From: Phoronis australis
Taxonomy: Eukaryota > Phoronida > Phoronidae
Assembly (NCBI GenBank): GCA_002633005.1
Contig: NMRA01000001.1
Span: 2,672,997-2,736,996, forward strand
Reading direction: 5' to 3'
DNA: 64,000 bases
Positions 22,617 through 35,375 of the stretch are shown piece by piece. How positions within the stretch are numbered: the stretch's first letter is position 1; each line of letters opens with the position of its first letter. Both the position numbers and the translations under genes were made by a program. The notes beneath the pieces were generated by a model, which saw only the letters and a program-made list of their open reading frames with translations, did no database searches and had not been told where the DNA came from.

Positions 22617-25600
22617 CTGAAATAACAAAGGTGTAAATAGTAGAACGTCGTCCATGATCGACAAGTTTTAATAAATTAACGCAACAACTAGTCTCAATCA
22701 TGCAGTGCTAACGCGTCAACGCTCGTTTTTAAGAACGATTGCTGGATCGAGTCTATATGATTTTGACCTCACGAGAGTTGAAGAATTTTAAGTGGAGGCA
22801 ACAGTCGTAGGGTGATTGCGAACACCACATTGTTGAGATAAAAAACAAAGAGTGGGCGTTAGTTCTGTTTGGCTAATTGTTGTCATTTATTAATTAGTAG
22901 AATTCCACGGCCTGGAAATTTACCCTGCTGTCTCGGTACTAACTAACCAATCTCACTTTTCTAACGCGGCTACCGAAACCCGGGGTCCGTCGAAGAAACT
23001 ATCTTTGTATTGAGACCACTACAGCTCTAAAATCGGTCTCATCTTTTTTCTAAGCCATACAGAGAGAAGTGATTTTTGGCCATGCAAACAGCTGACAATT
23101 CGTTACCATTACTCTAGACCATGGTCGACGGATAGACGTCACGCCACGGTGGCAAGTCATCTTGTAGATTCTGGTGTCAACGAATTGCCAATTCTTTCCA
23201 AGCTTAGAATCAAGGAATATCAAGAAACCAATTCCATAAAAGTAAAACGTTAAACAGTTTGGAAATCTATAACCCGTGGCGCTGAGGACGGCATTGTAGT
23301 AACCACTATAATCATGCCCTTCGCGCAGAGCGTCAAATACGTGCGTTATACCCTATACTACAAGAAAATATGTTTTAGACTGGCTTACTCGAAACACACT
23401 CCTGTTAGAATTAAGTTGTGGCTGACAAACATTGACTAGTTCTCAAACTAAAAAAGAAAAAGTTAACAACATACAACACCCTTTCCTTCTCGGACCCGTC
23501 TTCGAAATCTGTCTGTCGATCGTCCAGTGCCGCGTATTTAATAGGCAACACCCCTGAACAGTAGCTAATATTGTCAGTGGTGGTGAGTTAATAGAGATGG
23601 AATGCTAAACACTTGAATGCAATAATGTCTGCATGACACTCGGAAGGACATCAACAGAATAACGTTCCGATTGGTTCATCACAACCAGGACTCACCTAGG
23701 TGTCAATGAACTGAACCATAACAGCAACGTGTATGAAATTATCGTGGTCATTTGGAGACGATCAAGCGTTCGCTGACCGTTGTTAGCTGTCATTTGGTCC
23801 GAAGAATTTGGCGTACGATATTTTTACATAATTCTGTCAAACAAACAGACGTTGACACCATCCAAATATAATATAACTTCTATTTGAAATATTTTTTGTG
23901 TTATTGGAAGGTCTAGACAGTTGTAAAGACGTCTGCAAATTTTGAGAGCGAACTCAAAATTGTGATCCTATTGAAATTACCGTTTCCCACTTCAGCAAAA
24001 CCTTGTGTCTTCCAGTCAACTTCCCTCAACTGTTTGCAGATGCCGGACACTTGATCCCAATCTCCTGGTCTACAGGGTGACCCCAAAATCTTACAGGTAA
24101 TCACAATGTTCTAAGATAGTTTGAAGAACAACTTCAAAACTGCGAATGACGGAAACGTCAGAGATATTGAAAATTGTTTTTTTAGTTTTAGCATTTTGTT
24201 GAGCGCCATTTAAAATAAATGGTTCAGAAGTAAGATAAAACTGAATAATAATAATAATATGTCAGTTAACATTTTCATTTGCAAATGAAACTTTATTTCG
24301 GTAATGACATAACAAAAGATGTCGCAGTATTAATTCGCATCCTTTGTCGTGTTTACTGTAGATGAACCAGTGTTTCTGTTTTCTGGAAGTACTGAATATT
24401 TCAGACTTCGGATTGGTAATCAAAACCTGTTGTCCGAGACAATTTAGTTGAAATTCCCCCATTACCTTCGGAATTCTAAGGTGACAGAGCGGGCGCAGGA
24501 GTCCGGATCTACTGGACCCCATCTGAATCCGCGAGTGGTCGAGTTTTAGGGAATCAGAGCGAGGGCGTACAACACACTATTTTGACAGACGCTGATGTCA
24601 TCCGTTGCTGACAACTTCGACCGCAACTAGTTCAGTTCAGATGGATGAGAGGAATGCAGACATTTCACCCGCTCAGTTCTCCGTGGTAATTAACACAGTA
24701 GACTGTGTTTATCTGTCGATGGTGGAGAATATTCCGCCCCCATTTGGTGGAAATGTGTGCTAGCATTCGTTTCCCCATTACCAAAACTGGCCAATGGCTT
24801 TGTTTGTTTTGGCGACCTCTAAAAGAAATAACGTGTTGCCTCTTTTGTTCTTCCATTATCTGCAGTGCACGATGAGTAGCAGTTTTTACATTGACGTGGA
24901 CGTTGTTGTTTTGATTACGGTGGAAGCAATTAGCGCGCAACTTAAGTAGTTAATAGTGTCAATCATGTAGGCTGCATACGAAATCCTTGTAGTTCAAGAT
25001 TAAATTCCAAAGAGGATTATCATTGGCATTGAAGAATGACATCATAGCTTAAAAATGCATTTGTACTCGCAAAAAGACGCGAGGAGATTCGAAAAAGTCG
25101 TTGCCAGGTTGATCCACCAAAAATGCAACTCTTCACTTTAATCGTCAATCGTCCCACTCTGATAGTTTGTCAGTCACATCAGTTCAAGATGCTCAAAAAC
25201 ACGGCATGCAACCGGCACTGCCGGTTAAGCGGACGTCTTTCCTTCGATCGAGAATCATGGTTGCCATCCCCCAACCCTTCTTGCGATATCTTTCAGATCC
25301 GCCGGGGCCCTAAACTCCGCGAACCACGAATGTTGAACATAGGCTGATACACGTGGTGAATCTACAATGGGTTCACTTTACAGGTGCTACAGTGCCTGTA
25401 TTTTGCCAAAAAGAAACTTTTAATATACGCCACTTAACTACGTTATAAAATCAATCTTAGCTTGTTGTTTACTGGGATTATAATTGATATATGGGCCTCG
25501 GAATTTAAGACACGACAGTTTGGCATTGCTAAAGATCAGCGCAGGAATGTCCCGCCGGGGCAATAAGTCAACTTTGAGCGCCTTTCTATAAGCAATATCG

Positions 25601-28086
25601 AATTGATCAGTTCATCACAAGCCCAGATATCACTGCTAGTCTAAGTAAGACACTGAGACAAGTTTTATAACGGTATGTGGCCAGAAAATCAAAAGATCTT
25701 TTTTAACACTGAGGAGGCACTGAGATTTCGTGGCACCTGTAATATTATTTCATTGAGAGCAATTAAAAAACATAGTGGGTTTCAAGCGAACTGAACGAAA
25801 TCGCCACAAAGAAATGTACTCTCGATCAACAACTTTGTGGATCAAATTTTCATTTGAAAATCGTCAGTAGCGTTACCTTTGTGTAATCCGAAAGATAAGG
25901 CACCTTTCTAGCCTAGCTCCTCACTCTCGCCCAGTCGATAAAGCGCTCTCGGTATTGTACTCGAGGCATTAGTCTGCGCTGAGCGAATATTTGCTTTTGT
26001 GCGCTGTATTTTCGTCCATATTTTATGCAAGCACTTTCATTCAGCCCTTGTCATTTAATAATAAGCAAATAGCTTGGGACAGCTTTAGAATTCATTCCCC
26101 TGTCAACATAATCTCTTTGGCTAACTTGTTTAAACTTTCAACATTTCCCAGTAGAAGGTAGGGACAAAATCTAACCTGTGAGTATAAAAGGAGTGTTCAC
26201 CGAACGCAACTAGTTGCGTTCATTTAGATTGTTTGTAAAAATATTTTCACCGTCACACCTGAGTAATTTAGACATAGGACAAGTTTCTCTAAGACTAAAA
26301 TAAATGTCTACACCTTTCTGACACATAGGTGGCCGCTCATCCCGCTATATTTTTTTTGATAAAAATCCTAATCGCTTGTTTAGTGTGACTTCATTTTGAC
26401 GTTTTGGACCCAATCAGATACAATTGAAATGACAAAATTAAAAAATAATAATCACTAGGCCAGTTTTAAGTAATATGTAATTTACTAAGCAATTTGAAAA
26501 TTGTTACTTGTTTAATTGGCTATGGACCTGGTCAGTCTTACTCCTTGTCAACTCCCTGAAAACATACAATGGGTGCAACCGTTGTCGAATCAAACCGATT
26601 ATTAATCCAAACCCGTACTTTGTAAAAAAAATTTCAACTGCTAAACTGCCCCCGAGGAAAAATCCAAGACCTACACATTTTTTGAAAACGTGACGGTGAC
26701 GCCTCTTTCATTGTATTAACCAGTCTTCACCGAGATTGGCGGACTACTTATAAATGATAACGAACAGCGCTAGCACAAACGCCGTGCTCAAATCTACTAA
26801 AATGTGTTTCCAAATTGTAGCCTTTCAATAGTTCACAATGTTTCCATAACCACTCATTAGAGTAAACTGACGAGCTGAAAAAAATTTACAAACCTACCCA
26901 TTGAACTGCCGTACTCGATGTCTTTCGTGGTCCGAAACTTTTGTGAACCGTTTCTCGATAAACTGTAAGACCACTACTTATATACGAATTAAGAACATTG
27001 TTATTTATTCGGTTATGAAATACCTAAATTGTCAGTCGGAAAATGGCAAGAGATCAAATATGCCAGGAACGTGACGGAATCTGCAGGGTGGGTTTATTAC
27101 GAAGTGGTCGAATCAGTTGAGACAACAAAACAAGTTATTCCTAGCTTTTCGAAGGCGCCGGATGTTTGAGCACGACGAGTTAATATCTGTTTGTGTGTTA
27201 TTTTTGTGTCCTTGTGTTTATTTGTAGAAGAAATTAAGGACGCTTCCTTGTGATTCCGGAACCTGGATAAGGAGGTTTGGTGATGGTGCGGTGTCCATGG
27301 TAACGCGGAAACACAACCAGTAAAATCATTTCATTTCTACAGTGAAAATTGTGCGGTGATGTCTCTGGTATGATCTCAGCCAATTATAAACCGTGACGAA
27401 GCTATATACATTGATATTCACCAGTTCAGCCTATACACTTAGCATCACAAGAGTATTATTAAATATTTCGTCAGCCAGTCATCGCCCTACCTACGTGTAC
27501 TCAATATTGTTGGTACCAACCACAAATTATGAACTTCGGTCTCATTTTGCGTTCAGGGTTTCCGAAAAAGTATCCTTGGCTCTCAGAAACAGCGATTTTT
27601 TCAATTTTTCCGAAAACTGATTTTGCAGTCTTCAGTGTATGTTGACAAAATTGAACCCAATGTCTTTGAAATGACCTCATATGATGGCGATGAGTACAAG
27701 CCGTTTGTACTGATGTTACCATGTCAGCACTTTTAGCATTCCTCAATCGAGTTTGAGATTATTTCAATAGTACAGACCATGCTGTACCTGGTTCATGTCA
27801 ACTTAAAAGATGCCTGCTCTCTTAAGGCGTATGTCAACTGGGCAAGAAAGAAAAAACGTTTGAATAAAGATAGCGTAAATGTTCATACACTAACTACTAA
27901 CTAAGCTACATTTCGGGCAACTTAATTGCAGCGCGGTCTACTACTCGGCCGGCATGCGCCAATGTTGAAATCCAACATCGATGGCCAACTACCATAAACT
28001 CTGTTTAAGCGTTATCCTGAGTTGCTGATGGTTTCGATGGTTTTGTTTGTAACGTAAGGAATAGTGTGAGAGTAATAAGCCTAATT
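22617..28086. other. Intergenic region between divergent genes
   Basis: Promoter side of both the 19-22 kb gene and UQCC2. It looks richer in CpG than the flanking introns (for example 22970-23000, 25200-25330). Short minus-strand open frames at 23913-24104 and 24262-24522 have no recognisable motif. A TATA-like site plus palindrome occurs at 26183-26221. No gene is supported, but a missing first exon of the minus-strand gene is expected here. Confidence 0.5.
26183..26221 (+). promoter_or_regulatory. TATA-like box followed by a 20-bp perfect palindrome
   Basis: TATAAAAGG at 26183-26191, then gaacgcaactagttgcgttc at 26202-26221, a perfect palindrome. The spacing would put a start near the palindrome. 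No recognised transcript follows, so this is only a candidate. Confidence 0.3.
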
Positions 28087-28301
28087 TATCGTTGGCCAAA
28101 TGGGTGAACCGTTACGCCGTTAAATTACGTGCGTAAGTTAATTCTTGTTAAAGGCGTAAAGTAACTATTTGCGCCGTAAAGTAATTAGATATGGCCGCAA
28201 AGTAACTTTTAACGCCGCAAATAATTACTTTATGCCTCTAACAAGAATTAACTTACGCACGTAATTTAACGGCGTAACGTTCACCCATTTGGCCAACGAT
28301 A
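28087..28301. mobile_element. Foldback (long inverted repeat) MITE-like element
   Basis: About 215 bp that is nearly self-complementary. The left arm begins tatcgttggccaaatgggtg and the right arm ends cacccatttggccaacgata. The arms continue through acgccgttaaattacgtgcg and aacaagaattaacttacgca for at least 70 bp with few mismatches. The core has repeated gcgccgtaaagtaa-type motifs. It has no ORF and lies about 300 bp before the UQCC2 ATG. Confidence 0.88.
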
Positions 28302-28605
28302 CTAATTGTCGATTTTCGTTTCTCTTCATGCCTAGAGTAATACATCCCCGGCAGCCAATGTCACGCAAGGCCGAAATACAGCTTTAAAAATGAATAACAA
28401 TACCGAGTTTTTCTTAGTGCCTTCTAAACATCACTAGTCGCTTTTTGTTCCTCCCAAAAATACCCACAGGTACTTTCCTTCCCGTATCGGGGCACTTTTT
28501 TGGAAATCTCCGAAAGATACCTGTTCCGACTTATGTAGGGTTGCCATCAGTTCATCGGTGAAAAGCGAAGTTTTCAAAAGAGGAGACGAGAATTTAGTTT
28601 TCAAT

Positions 28606-31250
28606 ATGGCGTCGCGCTACAGAGCATTTTTAAAGATTTGTGAAAAATGGCCTATTGACAAAACTAAAACAGGCCGAGATTTAGGAGCTGTAATTCGTCA
28701 AAGAGTGGTTGAAGGCTTTTCACAGGTTGTTTATATTTGAGCTGTCACTATTTTCACTCTTGTCACTTGTTGTCATTTAACAATGACTTAGAACTAACCC
28801 TAAATCCTCACTGTTTGACTTGACGTATATGCTGTTGTTGGCTAGAATTGGGCCAGCTCAGCCGATGGCCATTCCCTCCATACGCCGGAAGCTTTTTGAA
28901 AATCATGCCCCACACTAGTAAAACCATTTTTGTGTAACACTTTCACCGCTCAACTCATTGTTACCAACAGTATACGTTGATTGAGACTAAGTGCTTACGT
29001 AACTTTCTTCCCACGCTTATTGCCCTGCTTTTCCACTGAATATAATTCAAAAGATATTTACTCACTCCGTGAACGTTATCATCTGCTCATATATTTTCTC
29101 TCATAAAACCCACATATCACATGTATTATATTGTATAATGTATTTTTTCCATGTTGTGTTGAACAAATGTTTAGGTTTATAAATTCTTCCTTCTGGCACT
29201 TCACCAGTAACTGCTTAGCTATATACACATTTTGATGGCACTATATACATCTTGTTAGTCATATACTTACTAATTATTATTTTAGTTTCTTATGTGCACG
29301 TTGGTTCTTGCAGTATGTTCTGGTACTTTATTCGTGAGGTGGTTCCTGGCTTTTAGCAGTTCCTAAGAAACCTCTCAAGAATCTCCTGCCGATCTTATGA
29401 TTTGTAATTATTTAACCCCATGGTTTATTCAAATAAATGCACTAAACGTACCGAGAGTGGCGTAGATGAAGTAATATCCCATGTGACATTATTCTGCGTA
29501 TCGACCAAAGTTCGAGGCCGATACGCAGAATAATGTAGTCCCAGGAGTGCAAAACAGAGAACAATATCGCATGGCCGTATTGCACTCGACTCATTCAATG
29601 CGTATGGGATAAATACACTAAATGTACCACGTGACATTATTCAACCAGCTAACGACGTAGAGTCAACATTGACCTACCTTTCGAACTTTCCATGCCAGAG
29701 GGCACGTTAAAGTAGTCTTGACAGTGCAATATGGAAAACAATATCATGTGGCCGTATTGCACTCGACTTCTTTAACGCGTATGGGATAAATGCATCTCTC
29801 TCTCTCATCAGTGTCACATTGCTATAAATGCCATGCAAGCATAGAAGGACATCTTTGGAGGTCATTGAAGTCTTTTTTATAAACTCAAACAAATACTTTG
29901 GTAATTAATACTTCTTTCTCATACGTCTCTTCTTTCGTCAATAAAATTGTTGACAAATTACACTTAACCCATCTAGCAAACCCTGGTGAATCACCATAGT
30001 GCGTTGCTGTTAGTCAGTCATTGGCTCACACCCAAGGTCATGGAGGTCAACCTTGATGTGATTAAAGAAATTTTCATGCCATGTGGGAAGTGATGCGATA
30101 ACTACAAAAATTTTCCAGTTCCCAATGTCGTTGACAAAATGAAGGACTATTCAGAAAAAAAATTTTGATTACTTTACGAGAGTATTTGTTGGAATTGCTT
30201 CTAAAAGTGTCCAGCTACGCTTTAAATTTACATACAGTCACGTGATTGATAGTTCAGCCAGAGTGTAATGTAGTAATTTTCAAAAAATCTTCCTGCGTAC
30301 TGGATTGATTAGGATGTGCCGCCCCCTTGTAACACTGCTGTGCGTGAGGTTGGAGTTCTGCTTGATCTCAAGTTTGTGTTCGTCTCGCAATGAAATAGGT
30401 GTTCACATGTCCTAATAATCCATGAGCACTGACAAATTTTGTGCAAACAATGCCAGGTCATCCTGGCTGTAAATAAAAAATGTAGCGCATTAGGCTCTCA
30501 TTGCTAGACAAAGTTTCTTGTGCCTCATTACACCCATGGTTCACACTAAGGAGTCATGAACTGTTGTTAGACTGTGCTCAGCTTATATGGGCAGGATAAC
30601 TGGGTGATGTTAAGATAAATTCATTTAGGGACTTACCACAATATTCCTATTTCATGTAACGATGCTAGAAAACTTCCAAAATCAAACAAGTGAACAACTT
30701 TTAGATTTATGTTTTGGCTTGTTTTTTTTTCTAGATAAATATAAAAAACACTGAAAAAATTATCTCCACTTTCGAAATAAAAAGTTGCCGTTTCAGTTAA
30801 AACAGCTGTCAATAGTTTTAAAACGGGCCTGTCATAAACTCAAATACAGAGCTAGTTACTAAGTAAACTTTTGTGCACAGGTCCTTCCCTTTGTAAAGTG
30901 TGACACATCCACCAGACTTGGTAGCCATATGTTTTCTTGAATGCCCATGAAGTACTCTGGTTAGGAGAGTTAGTGCAGGTGATGTAAAAGTGTAGATTGT
31001 ACTACCAGTAAGAACAGTTTGTTAACAATTGTGACTTATTTTTTGGCAGGGTGAAGCAACAACCATTCAAAACGAGGCGGAGTGTCAAGCTGTGTACGAG
31101 AGCCTGGAGAGAATTGTGACCAATCATAGTAAAAACAAGTACAGGCGACTGCATAACCATTCATGCACTGGACTCAGTGAGGAAGTGCTAAGAGAAGCAA
31201 TGTCGACCGAATTGTTGGAAAAATATGGACAGAAAGGTGACCTATCATAG
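28606..31250 (+). CDS. UQCC2: Ubiquinol-cytochrome c reductase complex assembly factor 2 (UQCC2/MNF1), 2 exons
   Basis: Mitochondrial assembly factor that works with UQCC1 on newly made cytochrome b during complex III assembly. Exon 1 (28606-28725) encodes [18 protein letters not shown] and [18 protein letters not shown], the diagnostic N-terminal block of the family. Exon 2 (31050-31250) encodes [22 protein letters not shown] and TGLSEEVL, then ends DLS-TAG. Product 106 residues against 126 in human; the C-terminus is shorter and unlike vertebrates. The start at 28606 is chosen because MASRYR matches the family, although the frame is open upstream. The donor CAG|gttgtt is weak, while the acceptor ttggcag is good. 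The stop lies in the first unit of a minisatellite. An alternative donor (AAAG|gtgacc, 31236/31237) leading to an unseen third exon is possible. Confidence 0.9.
28726..31049 (+). other. UQCC2 intron, 2.3 kb
   Basis: Contains transposon-like repeats at 29423-29810, including a 17-bp perfect hairpin. The rest shows nothing I can support. Confidence 0.75.
29423..29810. repeat. Duplicated transposon-like repeat block with hairpin
   Basis: Related segments recur: 29536-29645 and 29712-29800 share aacaatatc, ggccgtattgcactcgact and gcgtatgggataaat. The motif ataaat-cactaaa-gtacc occurs at both 29430 and 29609. Inside each, agtgca and tgcact form short inverted repeats. A perfect 17-bp inverted pair lies at 29487-29503 and 29519-29535 with a 15-bp loop. 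The family is not recognised. Confidence 0.65.
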
Positions 31251-31671
31251 TTCAGGCTACCAAAAAGCTGACGTTTGCTAGTTCAGAGTACCAGAAAGCT
31301 GATGTATCACTTCAGGCTACAAGAAAGCTGATCTATCATAGTTTAGGGTACCAGAAAACTGATCTATCGTAGTTCAGGATACCAGAAAACTGACCTATCA
31401 TAGTTCAGGATACCAGAAAACTGACCTATCATAGTTCAGAATACCAGACAACTGACCTATCATAGTTCAGGGTACCAGAAAACTGACATTTTATTGTGAT
31501 TGTTTATGGTACCTGAAAGCTGACCTATCGCAGTTCAGAGTACTAGAAAGCTGACCTATCGTAGTTCAAGTTACCAGAAAGCTGACATTTCGTAGTTCAG
31601 CCAGGGTACCAGGAAACTGACATTTTACTGCGATTGCTCATGGTACCAGAAAGCTGACCTATCATAGTTTT
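31239..31671 (+). repeat. 31-bp minisatellite, about 13.5 units, overlapping the UQCC2 stop
   Basis: Units of about 31 bp (gacctatcatagttcaggntaccagaaarct) begin in the last codons of UQCC2 and run through the 3' UTR. Two 37-bp variant units (gacattttattgtgattg type, near 31484 and 31618) recur, suggesting higher-order copying. Most units contain TAG in cat/cgtag. Confidence 0.92.
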
Positions 31672-32543
31672 TGGTGTTCAACTTGGGTTGGATTGTGCTG
31701 GTGTCTTTTGTTGGAAGTATACTGGATTCTTTTGTGATTTTTTCACCAGTTGTCTGCATTCTGTTGCTGGAGTTCGGGCAAAATGTGAACAGCATGGTTT
31801 AGGGAAATGAAACAACTTCATACAAATTGCCAGTGATGGAAAGTCTGCAGTATCATGGAAGATGAAGTGATAGTTTTCCCAATGAACTGTAAACTCAACT
31901 TTGGAACTTGTGATTTGATAATGGCTTACTTTGTTTGGCGTCTGTGTTCCCCTTATGCACAGAAAAGTGCACCCAGTTAGTGCATTTTATTTCAAATTGC
32001 TGTAAGAAATTTACCAAGTTGGTGTCCATGACTTGCCACCCTTGTATGTTGCCAGTTTCACTAGGTTGCGTATACCATGAGCCCAGCCTTGTATACTAGG
32101 CTAAGGGTGTACATCACTTGATGTTGCGACAAAAGTGTTTGTTACTTATTTATTTTGTCAATCATGCCATTCTGAAATATCTTTGAACGTCAAACAAAAA
32201 TAATTTAAAAAAATTAATTTTTTATTTGTCAACATCTTCTAACATTTTTTGAATTTGAACAATTTCAGGATATTGTCTGTTAACATGACAAAGCATATTG
32301 TTGATGTATGAACAAATGCGTACTAGTGACCTTGCTTAACTAGTCACCTTCGATTTATAAGTATAAACATGTACTGAGATAGTACTGATGGCTGGGTATA
32401 TCAATTTCCACATTCTTTTCTTACGATAAGGATGTGCTGTGTTCTGTTGTAGATTTCATGATGAATTAAAACTATGTTTTGAGGTTTCTTGGTGCACCAT
32501 GTAAAAATTAAAATTTACAAGATAAAATGATTCCGACATTTGG

Positions 32544-32549
32544 AATAAA
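32544..32549 (+). terminator. Candidate UQCC2 polyadenylation signal
   Basis: AATAAA followed at once by a GT-rich stretch (gtgtttggtgatgggcaggtggggtgg). This would give UQCC2 a 3' UTR of about 1.3 kb. Position and GT-rich downstream element fit, but no transcript evidence is available. Confidence 0.45.
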
Positions 32550-34252
32550 CGTGTTTGGTGATGGGCAGGTGGGGTGGAACCCCAGGACAGCTTCGCAAGA
32601 TCAGGGTATCTCACCTTCTGTCCTCGCTGTATTTGGTGTGGATGACAGTAGGGGGGTGGGGGTAAAAAGTGGCAAATTTTGAATGACGTAATATGTGAAC
32701 ACTCCCTTATGAGTTGAATCTGTAAAATTTTTTATGGGAGTGAAGTCGGGACTTTTGATTGACAGCTCTTTGCAACTTTTATAGTTACATCGAGCACTAC
32801 TTTGCATGAACTTGAAATGTCATATTTGTCACAAATGCATTGACGACAACTTTCATGAAACATTTTGCGTGTAAATGTTGGGACAGATTCTGCTTTTGAG
32901 CGTCGAATCTATGAAAAATGACAACTTAAAACAACTCGAACATAAACTTTGGGATGCAAATGAATAAGTATGTAACCAAGAAAAAGTGACGACTTATGCA
33001 GACTGATAAGTTACGCCATGACGAGTTAAGCAAGGTCACTTCAATAATGTCTATGGAAAGCACTATTTTGCTGGCTGGATTTTGATGAGTTTTTAAATAA
33101 ATAAAACATCTACACGAGTGCAATGAATAGTGTATTTACAAAATAAACAGAATTTTTAACTCTTGCAGTAAATACGTGTTATACAAATTTAAATACAAAT
33201 AACGTAAAAAGCAAAACGGACAATGCTAAAAGCATGAAATTTTCAGAAATGTTGTTTTTCATGTTTTTAGAAATTCGTTTATTCCCTTATCCCAAATAGT
33301 CAAAATAACAGTGAAGCTGCCTGTAAATGCACAACACAGCAGGGTGTCACAATTCCACCTAGTCAACATATCAGTTTACTACCTACACGTTCCAAATGAT
33401 TGTCACACATAATAGAGGATCAGAGTACCCACAACTTACAATGTTTGAATATGTTTACGAACCAGTAATAACCGAGCACAAACACATGCTGCGATTGACC
33501 ATAACACTGATAATGAGATTGAAAATATCGTTGTCCGGAAAGAACAGGACCCACGGTTAAATCTTTTTACTCGAAGTCTAAAATTTTGACACTTAATGAC
33601 CCCTAGCATCACACGGTCACCTACATATCCTATAATATACTTGAGCAAAGAATAATAAACACTTGTCTTTAGTACCTACCAAATGACAATAGAAAATGTT
33701 AAAAATAATTTTGAGTAGGAGTAAAAAATTAGATCCCAGCCCCAGATGGAGCAGCTGAATAAGGGAGTTCATTAGTTGAGAGAGTCCAGGTGGCAGACTA
33801 CGGAATTTATACATTTACGTCGGTGACTTCATGAATCCAACAGAGAGGCGAAACGTTCATGTTTTCCTGCATTAAATGTCATGAAGCCAAAACGACCTGG
33901 TCATCGTTATTTCAAATTTTGGTTCCAATGCTTTCATTATAAACACTAATGGACTGGTATCAAAAACCTGACCTACTGATAGACGGTTGTCTCAAATACA
34001 GTTAAAAGATGGATAAAATACGGGAAACCTAGTAAACTTATGTTAAATTGCATTAAGTACAGCACCTCAGAGGCACCCAACACACGAGTGTACCAGGACT
34101 TGAACGTTCGGGAGGGAGGAGGCATAGATATAAATTTGCCTTGTCATAGATGGGTTTTCTTCTCTCACTCACCACCATTAACTTTAGCCCCACTAATTTC
34201 ATCACCTGCCTAAAGTACCTTTAATCTTACAAACTGACAAATAAGAAAGATT
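32550..34252. other. Intergenic between convergent UQCC2 and CEP78
   Basis: Presumed 3' UTR of CEP78 on the minus strand and spacer. TTTATT at 33278-33283 is a possible minus-strand poly(A) signal. No gene supported. Confidence 0.5.
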
Positions 34253-35375
34253 TTAAAATTCCTCGTCTGTTTCAATATCATCAACAGGGGACTTTTTGTC
34301 CAGTTTGTGATCACTTCCAGACAACGTCTGCTCAAAACTGTCCTCATACTCTACACTCACTGCCTCACTATGCACTAAGTCGTCTGGTTTTTCGGGTGAT
34401 GATAGAGGAGTCAGTGAGCCACCCAACGCGTCAATTGGTTGAATGTTTGGAGCGAATGAGTCGTCAGAGTACTGCTCAAGGTCGGACAACGTTGGTTTAA
34501 CATTAGGTGTGGGTGAGGGTGCTAGCTGAGAATGTGAAGAATTGTGGGAAGACTTGGATGAATGTGATGTCTTGTGCGATGATTTTGATTTATGAGATGA
34601 CTTTGACTTGTGTGATGATGATGACTTGGATGAGCGAGATGCTTTTGATGATGTCTGTGAAAGCAGACGGACCTCGTCCGATTCCCCGTGAACGTCAGCT
34701 GATGTCACGTGTTCATGTTTCACGTCTGCTAGTTCTGCCACCACAGGTTCTGGGGCAACATATGCAGCAGGTCTCGATGGAACGACATCACTCTGTTGTG
34801 AATTTGATGACGATCGGCGCTGACGTGGAGCCGGTCGAGGCTGATGCTCTGGTTGAGAAGACGTGATCTGCGTGTGCGTCACAATAGTCTGTGCAAGTCC
34901 AGCAGACGTCATTATTAGGTGATCATCATGTGACCTTGCCTGAGTTAACACATGACTTGTCTCCTTTATCAACTTTTCATAAAGTTCATCTGTTCTTGAG
35001 TCGCTCAGTTTCATCCGTAGACCTTCGTCGTCCGCCATCTGCACAGTGGGGTCACCCCTATTGGAGTGGTTGTCTGGCACCAGGTTAGCTGGCCCGAGTC
35101 TCTCCGGACCACGCTGTGGTATGCTATAGTATCCATATGGCGTGCTCGACTGGGGCTGAGCCATCTCAGCAGCAGATGAAGAGAGGTGTTCACTACGCGT
35201 AGACTGGTTCGCCAAGATGGGTCTGTGAACAGCTGCCGTGTACTGGTGGCTGTGAGGCCTAGACTGACCCATATCACCCATCTGTTGGAATGGGATTCCT
35301 TCCCCCGGGGCAGAGGGAGCCCCAAATGGTGCGGGCTTCTTGTCAAGACCTGCCAGGGTGATAAGTTCACCAAAC
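34253..35375 (-). CDS. CEP78: CEP78 last exon, low-complexity tail
   Basis: Phase-2 acceptor tgtttcag. The exon begins [13 protein letters not shown], equivalent to the vertebrate segment after the coiled coil, then becomes Ser/Gln/Pro-rich. It has Ser/Lys/His repeats ([16 protein letters not shown], positions about 34630-34545) and an acidic Asp/Glu end. Stop TAA at 34255-34253. The tail is much longer than I would expect for vertebrate CEP78 and probably disordered. Confidence 0.88.

Noticed and set aside
23913-24522. Minus-strand frames that could be upstream exons of the 19-22 kb gene
   Set aside because: The first ends at a stop with no donor that I could match to the acceptor at 22617, and neither has motifs linking it to that protein.
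34507-34866. Met-rich plus-strand frame
   Set aside because: Antisense to the Ser/His/Lys repeats of the CEP78 last exon.
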